This document shows positions 35,359-47,573 of a stretch of DNA of 64,000 nucleotides, in pieces (positions within the stretch are counted from its first letter, which is position 1; every line of letters starts with the position of its first letter). A program made the translations under genes and the position numbers. Source of the stretch: Brachionus manjavacas (lineage: Eukaryota > Rotifera > Eurotatoria > Ploima > Brachionidae). A model generated the notes under the pieces. It ran no database searches. It was not told the origin of the DNA and saw only the letters and a list, made by a program, of their open reading frames with translations. Location: positions 5,007,501 through 5,071,500 of the forward strand of contig JAHQIY010000008.1 in NCBI GenBank assembly GCA_019054805.1, in the 5' to 3' direction.

Positions 35359-38300
35359 TTAGATTAGAACGACCATTTTGCGTATTTTTTCAATTTCTTT
35401 TTCCAATTTATCTTCGGAAAGTCTTATTTTTCCGTCAACAACCCTTTGCAATGCAACTATTGAATCTTGAACATTTTCAAAGCCATTTTTTAATTCTTTT
35501 TTAAGCTTTTCGTGCTCATTAGATGATTTGTTAAACCGGTCATCGATTCCTTTATTTACTTTATTTTCTAATTTCTATGAAAAAATAATATTCTATTAAT
35601 TGCTAAATTAAAAATAATTTAAGTTTACTTCAATGCTGGTAGACAATTTATTTAAATTTTTTTGGAACTCATCCTCGAATGAAACAAACCTTTTGTTCAT
35701 TGACTGTGTATATTCCTCGATTTTTCTATCTAAGCGATCAAACTTTTCTGTATTCCTTTGGCTCTCGTCTATTTTAAAATTCATCCGAGTCTCTAATCTT
35801 GACAAATCAGTGTCTTGGTTTGCTTTCAATTGATTGATTTGGCTACGAATGTCATCTAGCATCTTTACAGCAAAATAAAATAAAATAAATTATCTCTTAA
35901 ATTTAGATCAAATTTTACTGTCCGAGTCTTTCCATCAATTAGTTGAAGCTGTTTAATGGTATCTCCTTCCACATTTTTCAACACCATTGTCTGCTCTGTC
36001 ATCACAGAATCGAATTTTTTGTTCAATTCATTTATCTTTTTAAAATTAAATTATTAATTAAAAGCTTTTAATTTAGGGATCTTAGCATTTGCATTTTTAG
36101 TTAGCCCCTTTGTATTTATATGGGCGAAAAAAAGAAATAAAATATTTTCAAAAAAAATTTGTAATGTAAATGGTAATTTTATTTTATTTTATTTATTTTA
36201 AAAATTTAAAGCCTCATAGGCAAATTGAAAAAGAAACACAAAAATAAAAATTACAATTAAAAAAAAAATATGATTTACGAATCGCATTAATTTTCATAAA
36301 TAATTAATTAATCCATTGGTAATGAAACGAAAACAATAAAGTTAATTTGCCCCCGAAATATTTAAAATAAGTTATTTTATTATTTTATTATTTCAATAAA
36401 TTAATACTTTAATAAAATAATCAAAAATTATATATTTTCTTTTAATTGATTTTGAACTTGAATTGTGGGCTCTTAATGTATTCTTCAAAATCAAATTATT
36501 GTTGAAATCTCTAAATAACTACAAAATCGACCTTATTAGTTATTCAGAGAATTCAACAATTATTTAATTTAATTTAATACCGACTCTCACCAACTTATAT
36601 TTTTTTTTATTTTAAAAATTTAAAATAATCAACTTTCGTCGGTAAGCCGCTTGCAGATCGAGCGCTCTCTTTTCTGCTAATTCAGTTAAGTTTTTTTATT
36701 TAAAAAGATTTTTTTTCCAAGTTTAAATTGACAAAAAAATAATTTTATGAATTAATTTGTATAAAAGAATTAAAATTTAGTCTAAATTATAATTTGTTTA
36801 GGCTAGAATTGGACTTTTACTAATAAAGTTATTATATAATTGCTTTCTTTATTATTTATGTAATAACCGCGAACTATCAGATCTTAACAGATCCAAAAAA
36901 TAAGCTTTTTGAGTTTTTAGGTTTATTTTATTATGAATTACACAAGAGAGTTTGGTATTCGATATATCTTGGTTCGAAACCTATTTGGTAACATCAGCCA
37001 ATTTCATCTCAACCTGTTGAATAAATTTATGCAGTCCTGACCCAGCTTAACTCGAGAAGTCGATTCGAGACTGTTAGTAATTTAAGTTTATTAGAGGTCT
37101 CGAGATGCATAATTTTGGAGAGAGTATATTTTTGTTTGAGAAGAGATGGAACTGTTAAACTCTGAATAAAATCATTTTTTTTTTTTTTTTTGGTTCTTTT
37201 TATAAAAAGTAAGTGGTTCTTTTTTCGTTTTTTTTAAATATAATTTTAGGAGAGGTCCCCAGGCTGCTCAGAACGGATTGCTCTTTTTTTTCAGCCTTCA
37301 TGTAATTTTATAAAAATAATACTGATAATTAAAAGCTACAGCAAACGAGCTTGCGGAGATGCATTACTCGGAAGCCATCTATGGCAGCAAATCGCGCAAA
37401 AATCGAGAGATAAATTAAGGATCTACAAAGAAAGTTACAGAGACGAATACGAGAGATTATACAGGTTGATGTGTTAAGTAAATTTATAGTAATTAAAAAA
37501 AATTGTCATAAATAAAAAATAAATTAAATAATTGTACATTAGTATGAAAAAACTAATAAAAGATGAGTAATTACATATATAGGTACAATTGATTAAGAAA
37601 AAAGAATTTATAGAGACATTACATATATTACACAAAATTATAAAGAACATTACAGGTAAAGAAAAAGATAAATAGAAAATATAGTTACAAACTTTAATAT
37701 AAACAGAAAATTTCGAATAAACAGTTCCAAGATTGTATATAGAGAAAGATTAGACGTTTGACAAAAGAATTGAATGTTTAAAATAAAGATTAAATAAGTT
37801 TGATTAATTATAAAATTAATCATAAAATGTTTATTTAAAAAAAAAATTAATTAAATCTTTTTTTTTCCAACTGATTTTTTGATTCTTGCTGAATATTTAT
37901 TCCGATAACTTTAAAGATAATTTTAAAATCCAGATAGAACTATCCAAATTATTAGACGATTTAAATAATATTTTAAGCATATAATTTTCTTACTTAATAA
38001 ATATCAAAACAAAATTGTTTTTATTATTTTATCAAAGTCAAAGACTTTTATTTTTTTTTATTAAAAAAATAATAAATTGCGTTAATCTTGATGACTCGAA
38101 GTTCCGAGATCCTAAAGTCTATTTTTTCTCCAGTTTTACAAAATTACACTTTTTAATTAAAATTACAAGAAAATTCTGAAATATGACAAATCGATATTCA
38201 TTAGACAACCAAATAGTATATATTTTTTTTCATATAAAGCCTGATCTAGAAAATTAAAAAAAATATAAAGTCCGAACTTGGACTAAACAAATTATTAACT

Positions 38301-39459
38301 CAAGCTTAAACAAATTATTTTTAGTAAAGTTTAGTCATTTATTACAAAAAAATGAGAAAAATATCTTTTTTTTTAAATCTAAAACTAAAAATTTGAAATT
38401 TGCATTTCAATTAAAAATTAGGCTTATAAATATTCTTTTTATTTTTGAATTTATTGAAAAAAAGTCTATCAATACCTGCTTCATCTGGACCAGTTGAAAG
38501 AATTATTTTCTAAATCTGGTTACATTTACAGACCACGTAGGTCAAGACTAACGGCCAGGAAAAAACTTTGGAAACAACTACTTTATTGGTATCAAATATG
38601 GATTTATTAAATCATTGACTTGACAAAAAAAAAAATCTTAAGTCATTGACTTAACTTAAGACTTGTGACTTAAAAACAAGTCTGGTAAAAACCAAAGAAA
38701 TTTTCGAGCAAGTAAGAGATGCACTCATCAAAGATAAGTTTGATCATGTGAGTCAATCTGACTGCTTCTTTTATTTAGCTTTAAATAAAATTCAAATAAT
38801 TAAATATTTTTAAGTATTTTTTAAGCTCAAAAGTATTTAAATTATGATCAAGAAATAGTTAATTTTTTAAAAAAGATTAATTAAGAACATATTTGCTGAT
38901 TATGGTTATATATGGTGTTAGGACTTTTATAGAAAATTTAAAAAACCTACCCTGCTTTCAATATCATTCATGCGTAATTGCGCGGACCGGTTGTTGTCTT
39001 GATATTGGAATTGTAGCTCTTTCAAGCTGTTAGAATGAGCCATAATGTCATTTTCAATTCTGTTCAATTGGTTATCATGTCTAGTTATCTTGAACTGAAG
39101 ATCTTTATTTATGGCCATGAAGTTTGCTTGAAGATCAGTTGTTTTGAATTCAACATTGTTCATTTGAAAAGCTCGTTCGGCCAACTGACCATCCAGAGCT
39201 TCGATATCAGAGTTTAATTTCTTACATACTGAGGATATGACACGGATTTGTTCGTCTAATAGCAGACGGGCACGTCGTTCGTCTGACAAAAATTCCGACA
39301 TCCCTTAAATGTATTTATATTATTAAGTAAAATTTTACGAAAGAACATTAATGGAATCTGACTATCAGGTGGTATATTTAATGGCTCATTTAAAGTAATT
39401 GGCTGAATGATCGGTGGTAATCTGGGAGTTGTGTCTCTACGTGGAGTAAAATTTGACAT
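35359..39459 (-). CDS. FAM81A/B-like: FAM81-family coiled-coil protein
   Basis: Five exons on the minus strand: 39459..39339, 39303..38951, 36035..35919, 35862..35629 and 35574..35359. All phases fit, giving 1041 nt and 346 residues (human FAM81A has 368). Introns are 35, 2915, 56 and 54 nt. The protein is mostly coiled coil after a Pro-rich head. FAM81-like blocks: DERRARLLLDEQIRVIS, KKLNSDIEALDGQL, QLQLIDGK, and the C-terminal GFENVQDSIVALQRVVDGK. Family function is poorly known; the vertebrate paralogues are reported in neurons and sperm. The 35-nt first intron is very small. If it is not spliced, translation from the ATG at 39301 would give a shorter protein lacking the head. Intron 2 contains LINE, hAT and an unexplained coding island. 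Confidence 0.85.
36170..36260 (-). repeat. LINE-type 3' tail relic in FAM81 intron 2
   Basis: On the minus strand a small hairpin (GCC-tatga-GGC, about 36212..36222) is followed by an A+T-rich tail of AAATAAATAAAAT units to about 36176. It has the same arrangement as the other LINE ends here, but no coding sequence is attached. Confidence 0.35.
36600..37165 (-). mobile_element. LINE family A, decayed 3' part, in FAM81 intron 2
   Basis: The minus strand shares AAATTACTAACAGTCTCGAA and GGACAGGACTG-like words with 16215..16290 and reads GFEPRYIEYQTLLCN, the family A C-terminal block, near 36960..37000. A G+C-richer segment (36640..36700) and an A-rich tail follow at about 36600. Many breaks imply an old copy. 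Confidence 0.6.
37250..37464 (+). other. unexplained coding-like island in FAM81 intron 2
   Basis: On the strand opposite FAM81 an open frame reads KRACGDALLGSHLWQQIAQ then KSRDKLRIYKESYRDEYERL, ending at a possible donor (TACAG/GTTGAT). Local G+C is far above the surroundings and codon use looks protein-like. Upstream acceptors (TTTTAG at 37249, AAAAG near 37334) are available. I do not recognise the family. It could be an exon of a nested gene, a captured exon, or part of a mobile element. Confidence 0.35.
38466..38684 (+). mobile_element. hAT transposon 3' end, second copy, in FAM81 intron 2
   Basis: It matches 29796..30000 in inverse orientation: IPASSGPVER, FSKSGYIYR in a shifted frame, RSRLTAR and NMDLLNH before the stop, then terminal repeat words ending CAAGTCTG at 38684. 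The other end of the element is absent. It shares the frameshift of the first copy. Confidence 0.65.
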
Positions 39460-40560
39460 TTTTCATAGAGAGGAATTTAAGCTCTCAGTTAATGAAAAAA
39501 TCAGACTCTCATAAAATTTATGACGTAAAAAATTATACATACCTTTGTAAAAAATTAATCAATCAAATTATTTTTTTCAGAAAGGTGAGTTAAAAAATTC
39601 AGTTTTTTAGAGTAAAATTCGGGATAAAACATGATAATGCATGGAAATTTGTTGAAGGTTGTCATGGAAATTTTTTTTTTCATAAATTTGAATATTAAAT
39701 CAAGGTAAAATTTCACCTTATTTTAAAATACAATTTCAGTCTAGACCAATGGACAACTTTTTGCATTATTCAATTTTATAATTATCATTATTTGGTTATT
39801 ATTTTATCCTAACTATGTGTTCTATTCATTTATTCAAGTTTTAATTGAAAAATTGAATTCAAAATTAATAATGCTTTGGATTTTTTTATAATTTATTTTT
39901 ATATTTTTATAAAATATCAGAAATATATTTTTTTTTCTTAGTCATTTCTCCTGAAAATGTACAATTCTTGATTTATATTCTTATTATTATTGTTTAAATT
40001 GAACTGAGTCAAATGATAAGAATTATCAACCCTAGGTTTAAATTACTCAAAGAATGTTAAAATTCAATCTTAATATTATTTATATATGGCTCTATGTTTT
40101 TCTGGCAATTAATTTTACAAAAATCAATTAATATTTTATTCAAAACGTCAATTAAAATAAATAAAAATCAATTGATAATTTGAATGTCCATTAAAAAAAC
40201 AAAAATCAATAAAATAGTTCAAAAATCAATTAATTAAACAAGAGAAAATTTTGAATAAAAGAAATACATAAAATTGAAGATTTGTCAATAGAATATTGAT
40301 AAAATAAAAATTAATGGACTTATGTTTTTTTAAATGACGACTTATTTTTTGACGTTTTTTTTTTAAATTAAGTATGCCAAATTTTTGTATCGCAAATTTT
40401 GATAGATTCAAGATCATTCGAAGCTTTTCCAGAATAAATCTCAATTCACAGAATATTTTCTAAATGGACCCAAAACGGGTCTTTGCTAACAATATGATTA
40501 ATGAAGAAATAGAAAAAAATGTCTCTTTATTACATATGTTACGGACTTTCTAGTACTTAA
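39460..40560. other. A+T-rich spacer between FAM81 and the Gypsy fossil
   Basis: No gene or repeat with recognisable ends. A Lys-rich chance frame on the minus strand (40226..40444) is not supported by any motif. Confidence 0.5.
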
Positions 40561-40569
40561 CTTAGGTTA

Positions 40570-43500
40570 AGGACTGGTGAAGCATGTTTAATAATTCTTT
40601 TTTTTTCTTTTTTTTGGCTTTATTATTATTTATTACTTTTTTGGAAATGAATAAATGTTTAAACAAAACTGTTCTTTCTTTTAGCCGTCCTCAAACCCCA
40701 AACCGAACAATTAGTAAAAAAAAGGTACCAAACCTCAACAGTGGCGTCCCTATAAGTGAAACTACATCGAATTTGAGAAATATTTTTCAATCAAAAAACA
40801 TATTTACATTAAATTCAAACCGCATACTTAACAAAATGAAAAAAGTGTTTTTTTCATGCATGCTTATGTTGTTGAATTTATCACATGTACAAGCATTTTG
40901 CAAATGGAACTGTAACAGGTCGTTAAAGCTAAATGATGTAAAAGAATTTTTTGTTGATTTTTTGATAGGATTTTTCAAATTATGTTTTTCAATGTTGGAA
41001 TGAATGATTTTTCAAAGAACCTGCGAGGCTGTGATAGCTATACTGGTTATAATTATCCTATATTTTGTCATAAAAGGGAGGCACTCTAAAAAAGAGAACA
41101 CGATTCAATCCTTCAACCGTGCTACCAATGCATCAACCACAAACGTTAATCTTGTCAATATAGTTCACGTCAACAAGGTACAATCAAATAAGTCATTCAA
41201 TGATAGACTTGCTAATAAGGATGTAACCGAAATTAAAATACCGTTGTTCACCGAAAATTACAATTTTTAAACATGGATTGCTATTTTAATGTAAAATTTA
41301 AATCGAAGAGACAAGGTGGAGTGGTTCGAGGTTGCACTGGCAAATATTGATGATAAAATACTTTTGAAATTGTCAAATTTACAAAGATAGTTGGAAAGCC
41401 CGAACGGATTTGAATAATTGAAAAATGAGTTGGAAAGCATTTTTATTGATTCAACTAAGCCGTGTGGCAAGCCTAAAAGCCTTGATGACTTAAGATTATT
41501 TTTGCAGAAACCAACGATCAAATGAAAGTTTGGAAAATTACGCAAGGAGCGTTAAAAAATGTTAACCGAAACTTTTCCAAAACAACCGATTGAATTTTTT
41601 GAGGACGTATTGAAGGAACGTTTTATTGAAGGTTTAAACAACGCACGATTGAGAGTAAAGTGTCGTGAAAAAATTCAAAAGTCTTTTAGACTTAAAGAAG
41701 ATATAAATTTTGATCAAATTGTGAATTACGCTGGAGACAAGGACAATTGTTTCGACAACAGTGTGTCAATGGAATTTGATGGGTTACCTAATCGATCAAA
41801 ACTGTACGTTTTGAATAAACAGTCCAACCTAATCAAAGTGCACATGTAAAGAATAATAATTATTGGAACAATAACTCTCAAAACAGTTTTCGAACAAGTA
41901 ATTAAAGTACGACACTCGTTTACAGTCAAGATCAAATCTTGCAAATAAACCATTTTTTGGAACAGTCGAGAATCGTCCAATAAACTCATCAGAGGTAAAC
42001 AATGTTAATGAAATTTTACCAACAAAAATTGTTGGAAAAACAAAATCCAACAACACTCTTGTTTCATATTTATTTGACACTGGAGTGCAAAGAAAAATTA
42101 TTAATGAATCTCTGTATGTGAGGATGAAGAGGGAGGACTCTTCAACCGAACTTTCACAATACAATGGTAAACCGTTGTGGTCTTGTAATAAAAGATTAGC
42201 ATTTATTGTGTTGTAAATTAAAAACGATGCAAATTAACCGATAAGTCGTACGATTATTTGCAAAATATTCCGATAATTGTAACAAATCACAAGTCAAAAC
42301 ATGAATGCTTACTTGGTCGTGATTTTAATGAAAAAAGTTCTGTGTTTCAACAAACAAGTAAGAAATATGGATACAAAATAAAAACCGATGCGGAATATAT
42401 AACGAGAATTTATAATGGACTTTAAAAAAGAAATCTTGAGACAAATAGAACGATAAACAAATATTCAAACGACGATTTGAAAGACGAAATTATGCTGAAA
42501 TTAAGCGACAAAACCATTGATTTCCCAAACAGAGTTACAATCGATTTTAATCAGATAATGAATCACAATTCAAATTCAAAACCGTTTATTTCTGAACCAA
42601 TCCGAAATGTGTTAAATAAACCGTCGATTATTGAGGCTAGTGAAAATGATCAAGCTCAAGATATTTCCTAATCAGACATTCAAAGCTGCGATGAGTTGAA
42701 TGAAGTGTCTCAAAGTGATAAAAAAACATTTAAAAATGAAACTGAACTCTCAATTGTACGTGAAATTATTATTAAAGAACTATAATCTATTTCAGCTATT
42801 TCCGTTTCCAAGTTGACTCCACACAAAAATAAGGATATAGCTTTCAAAATTGAACTAAGCAACCCAATGCAGCAACCACTGACCCCAAAGTCCAGACCCT
42901 TGCCGTATAATTTAAAACAAAAAGTTAAAGAAGAATTGGACAAAAAACTTAAAGCTGACATAATTAGAAAAAGCAGGAGTTCAGCGTTACGAATTGTAGA
43001 CAAAAGAGATTGATCAATACGAATAACTGTCGACTATAAAACATTGAACAAAATTATCCAAGAGGAAAGCTACCCGTTACCATCAATAAAAGACCTTTTT
43101 AACAAACTTGTTGAATCTGATTAGTTCACAAGAATGGATATTAAATCGGCGTATCATCAAATTTTTGTTGAAGAGGAATCAATTAAATATATAGCTTTTA
43201 TTTGTGAATTTGACATGTATGAGTATTTGAGCATGCCAATGGGCATAAAAATCGCGCCAGCTTGGTTCCATAGTGTTATTTAAAATGCTCTCAAGGACCT
43301 GATAAACCGTTAACTCGTTGATGTGTATATTTATGATTTATGATTTCACAAATAGCTAAAGAATGGTTTAAGATTTCATGATGATGTTGTGTTAGAATGC
43401 ATAAATGTGCTTAGAGAACGAAATTTTAAAGTTTCGTTAGAAAAATGTATTTCAGCGGCAAAGGAGATCGATTTACTTGGATTTGTTATTTCTAAAATTC

Positions 43501-43630
43501 AAATTAAACCGAATCCAAACCGAGCTAAAAGACTTGAGAAAAATTAACCGAAAAACATACTCGAATTACAATGTTGGGTTGGAATGGCAAATGGCTTTCG
43601 AAAGATTGTTAAACCGCTGACCTAGAGACA
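40570..43630 (+). mobile_element. Ty3/Gypsy retrotransposon fossil
   Basis: Parts seen in order: a leader frame with hydrophobic and cysteine-containing stretches (about 40584..41270), a Gag-like region (about 41280..41850), an aspartic-protease-like LFDTG motif (about 42070) and a Ty3/Gypsy RT region (about 42870..43600) with DIKSAYHQI and the LGFVISK block. It is broken, with at least five interruptions. It ends abruptly against a LINE at about 43640, so RNase H, integrase and the 3' end are missing. No LTR pair is recognisable. Interrupted frames but readable motifs suggest intermediate age. Confidence 0.7.
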
Positions 43631-43639
43631 TTATTGATA

Positions 43640-45010
43640 CAATAAGACAAAAAAAGAAAGCAAAAAATTAAAATCAAAATATGCGGAATTTAGGCCTTTA
43701 AACAACAAATTAACAAGTGACTTGAGATATAAATTAAGAAAGTTTAGAAACAAAAATTGGTCAAATTTCATTAATAAAAAAGGTAAAAATCCAAAATCTA
43801 GTAAACCGTTTTGGAATAAGATAAACAAATTTAGAAAATCATAATCATATTACAAAATTAATAAACTTGAGTATAAAATAGCATTTTTGACTCGAAAATC
43901 CATATATGTAGCTGCTTTGTTGAAATCCTTATAAATACATTTAGTTTGAATAATGACTTTATCAATTTTTGTTCTGATAGAGAAGTTCATAAATTTGTCA
44001 ATGATTTTTTTAACAGGAAACAGAATATTATATTTGTTGAACTTACACTTAACGAGCTAAAAAAATTCTATCAAAAAACCTAAAGATCAATCGGCAATGG
44101 GTTTTGATGGAATCGATAATAAAATGCTTAAAAATCTTCAGAATTCTTTCCTAATAAGAGTCCTAGAGTTCTTTCACCTTTGCTTAAAACATGATTTTTT
44201 TCCCTGTAGCTTGGAAGATCGCCAAATTTTCTATGATTTAAAAAAAAAAATAGTTTCCTTCCGACTCTAATAACTATCGTCCAATTAATGTTACAACAAC
44301 AGACTTTATTCATATGTTGAAAATAATAAAATATTAGCAAATGAACAATCTTGTTTTTGAAGAGTAAGGAAGACTGCAGACGACCTTATCTTTTTGATTC
44401 AAAAAATATCTGAGTCTTTTTGCATATCTAAAAAGGTCTGCGGCCTCTATTTTGATATTTCTAAGGCATTTGATAAGGTCTGGCATGAAGGTCTCTTCTA
44501 TAAACTAATTAAAGCTGAAATCCCTGACTATTTTATACTCTGGATACGATCATTCTTGTATCACAGATCTTTGAAGGTAAAAATAAATGACTTCACATCA
44601 AATTCATTTCCAATTAGGGCAGGCGTTCCAAAAGGCTCAGTATTAAGCCCCTTACTCTTGAGCATAATTATTAATGATATTCCCAAAGCTGAACTTTCGA
44701 ACAACAAATACTCACTCCTGTTTGCTGATGATCTGATTGCTTTCTTCATATTAAAAAGACAGGAAGAATTGAAAGAGAAATAAATAACTAATTAAAAGAT
44801 ATAGAGCCATTGCTATGCAAATGGAAGATAAAAATGTGCCAAATAAATGTAGCTACACAATTTTAACAAAAAATAAGAAATTTGATAATATACCAATTCG
44901 AAAATAATACCTCTAGACTTCAGTTATTCAACAAAACTATTCCCTATTCTTAAACTAATAAATTTCTTGGTCTGTACTTAGATGAAAGTCTTTGCTTTGA
45001 TAAACAAAAC
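43640..45010 (+). mobile_element. LINE family A, linker and RT part
   Basis: Abuts the Gypsy fossil. The linker block LRYKLRKFRNKNWSNFI and SSKPFWNKINKFRKS are readable, then LYFDISKAFDKVWHEGLFYK, AGVPKGSVLSPLLLSI, YSLLFADDLIAFFI and a broken post-palm part. It stops at 45010 against the DIRS-like fossil and has no 3' end. 44724..45010 is nearly identical to 49965..50249 (inverse orientation), including the same stops. Confidence 0.75.
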
Positions 45011-45014
45011 CAGA

Positions 45015-46353
45015 TGATCCGGTACAATACCATCTTGTATCAGATGCAACAAAAACATCCTTCGGGTCTATTATTAACAATAAGTGTGCATTTGCAGGTC
45101 AATTCAACATGGAATTACCCATCACACTGGCAGAAACCATAACAGTCTTGATAGCGTTAAAACAAATATGCGACAATGCCGAAGAAGACAACATCTCCAT
45201 CATATGCCAAATAGAAAACACTGGAACAATTGCAGCAATAAAAAAGAACAGAATGAAATACAGATCTCTGTCTCCACTGGGTAATCTCACATTATCGGAT
45301 ATTCTCCGCAAGCAGAGGAACTTTTTTGAAACCCGAGTAACTCCGATGTACATCGCTAGTGAAGCAAACCCAGCAGACGCCATATCAAGGATTAGATGGA
45401 ATGAATATGTTTACAAGTGGATCCCATTTACAAAATTCTTTAGGATAGACAATGACCCGGGTTAACTTCTAAATAAATTGAAGAAACACTTAGAAATGGT
45501 ACACCCATTGGAAAACAGCCTCAGATACAGCAATCAGGAAGAACTGTTAGTCAAATCTGAAGCAGCTAGAATAGCCCTATCACTAAAACGACAGTCTTTT
45601 ACCTCAATAAAGCTGTAAGCTAAAAAACAAAAATTACCTTTCGCAAATCCAGATGTACATGTGGATGAAGTACAATTGGCTGAAAACTGTATTCCCCCGA
45701 TTATAAGGACGAACGATGGAACGGTTGAATTGGAATTATTCAATTCCCAAATGAGGGACTTGACCGACATACCGAATCTGCGTGAAGAACTGAAAAATCA
45801 TGAAACCTCATTCGAAGGGATCAGATACCAACAGCAATTTAGGCCACAATTTGAAACCATCACAGAAACGGAAGAATCAGAAGAAGCGGAAGAATCCATA
45901 ACACAACCCCTGGTAAACTACAAATCATCAGAGGAAGACAGTATCGAATTTGAGGCTATAAATCCCAACGCAATATTGGACTCTACCAAAGACCCTGAAA
46001 AGGTAAAAATTAAGAAATTAAAATCACTTACTCTTGAAGAAAGGGATCCATTCATCTCGGACTGGTCTCCACCCATCAAATACCAACGTTTGTGTAACCA
46101 GGAACTAGAATTAACTTGGCCGGAATTCAGACCGCCAATGGAAAAAATCTCCAGATCCATTTCAATGCCAAATCTCCGCCTGAGAAAACCGAAATCCAAA
46201 GCGGATGAAAGGCGAGAATCAGACTGCTTTGTATATCCAGAAGAAAAACGAAGTCGGATAAGTTTCGACGAAACAGAGGAACAAATTGGCATAAACACGG
46301 AAGTTGTCACGTTGATCGATCAATTAATTAGCCAGATTGAGACGGCGAATTAA
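45015..46353 (+). mobile_element. DIRS-like RNase H fossil followed by an acidic ORF
   Basis: An RNase H-like domain (about 45025..45400) shows the order expected in DIRS/tyrosine-recombinase retroelements: SDATKTSFGS, an ETITVLIAL helix, IENTGTIAAI and a closing IASEANPADAISR. Then a 230-codon ORF (45661..46353) follows that I cannot assign. It has an Asp/Glu-rich middle (ETEESEEAEES) and a basic SRSISMPNLRLRKPKS segment. The segment is clearly G+C-richer than its surroundings. It is broken, with about one or two interruptions, and incomplete at its 5' end. No recombinase or terminal repeats are seen. It looks younger than the Gypsy fossil. Confidence 0.5.
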
Positions 46354-46656
46354 GGAAGACTCGCCTTATCATTAAATAGTAGCTCTGGACATAAATTATT
46401 ATAATTTTGAATCAGAGACTGAACACGAGTTAGAATTTGAAACTGAATAGCGTGGTTCTAGGTGAAGTTCGTGACTTTAACAAATTTGGTTATACTGCAG
46501 CTATATCTGCAGTTATATTTTTTCTATTTAATCAAATTCAATCATGCATAATATAATGTTATCACGAACATAAATAAAAACATTTTGCAAATTATAAAAG
46601 TTTATTTGAATCTCTTGAATAAGTTTTTTGGGGAAAATTTATTTTAGTTATTTTTT

Positions 46657-47570
46657 TTATGTGCGCGAGAGATATGTAAATTGACTCCTCGTTTTCCTTC
46701 TATTTACAATCACATTAGCTTCATTAGCTACTTCTTCAGCATCCGAAATCACGATAGATTCTTTTTCAGAATTTGTATCAGACCCGGACTGGGAATCGAA
46801 TTCAAATTCTTCATTATCAGTTGGATTTTGAAAATTGGCCTCAAATTGGGATAACCTTTTTAAAAAAATATTTTTTTTAAATTAATTATTTATTTTTATT
46901 ATAAATACTCTGTTCCTGGGTTATAAAGCAAGCTTACGATCTGTGGTACAATTGTTATTGTACCCCCAGACGTATTCATCAATATACGATTGAATCATTG
47001 ATCTGGTACATCCATGCATCTCTTTGAATATTTGCTTGCAACTTTGCCAAAAACTCTCAATTTTGTTTGTGCATGCCCCTTTAAATTTAAGATAAAAAAC
47101 CAATTTAATTTTAAAATTTAATTTTCCAAACAAGAATTAGGGTCAATAAAATTAAATGTGTGATTGACAGTCTTGTGTTTAAAATTTTTCAATTCTTTAA
47201 TTTTTTAATATGAGCTCCAACAATCTGAGTATATAATTGAGCCTTCTCTACACGTATTGTAAAGGATTTCGAGAAGTGTTACCGCCTCTCTATCTGGGAC
47301 AATTAAAATAAAGCACTTACTATTTTTATCATTTTATCAAGCTCGTAATAATTTTCTGGGATTTTTTAAACAATGTAAAAAAGACCCATCATAGGCTGTT
47401 TTGGATCTTCCACAACTCGAGCATCTCCAATAAAAAAGTGTATTTTTTTGCATTTTTATTGCGCTTTTGTAACCATGGTGACGTCTCTTGATCATATTTT
47501 TTACAATTCAAGTTAAGACATTTCCGGACTGAGTGCACAACACCATATTCCAATAGTCTTAAATAAATCT
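46657..47570 (-). mobile_element. Merlin (IS1016/IS1595-like) transposase remnant
   Basis: The minus strand encodes, in order, a zinc-ribbon-like YWRCSSCGRSK, LIVPDREAVTLLEIL, GSIIYSDCWSSY, HKTVNHTFNFIDP and TNKIESFWQSCKQIFKEMHG, then YIDEYVWGYNN. These are the Merlin/DDE_Tnp_IS1595 blocks, with the second catalytic Asp in SDCW and the Glu in KIES. The region carrying the first catalytic Asp is missing between ribbon and VPDRE. A short stop-containing stretch between IDPNS and ACTNKIES could be a 60-nt intron. A downstream frame (46860..46657) adds an acidic tail ending NRRKTRSQFTYLSRT, perhaps a last exon. No terminal inverted repeats were identified. Confidence 0.7.
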
Positions 47571-47573
47571 TAT

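Noticed and set aside
36640-36700. Minus-strand stretch reading LTELAEKRALDLQAAYRRK, first taken as an extra FAM81 exon
   Set aside because: It lies in the 3' region of a decayed family A LINE, and FAM81 exons 2 and 3 already join in phase without it.
36930-37140. Long + strand frames in FAM81 intron 2
   Set aside because: They are antisense to family A LINE sequence, matched on the minus strand.
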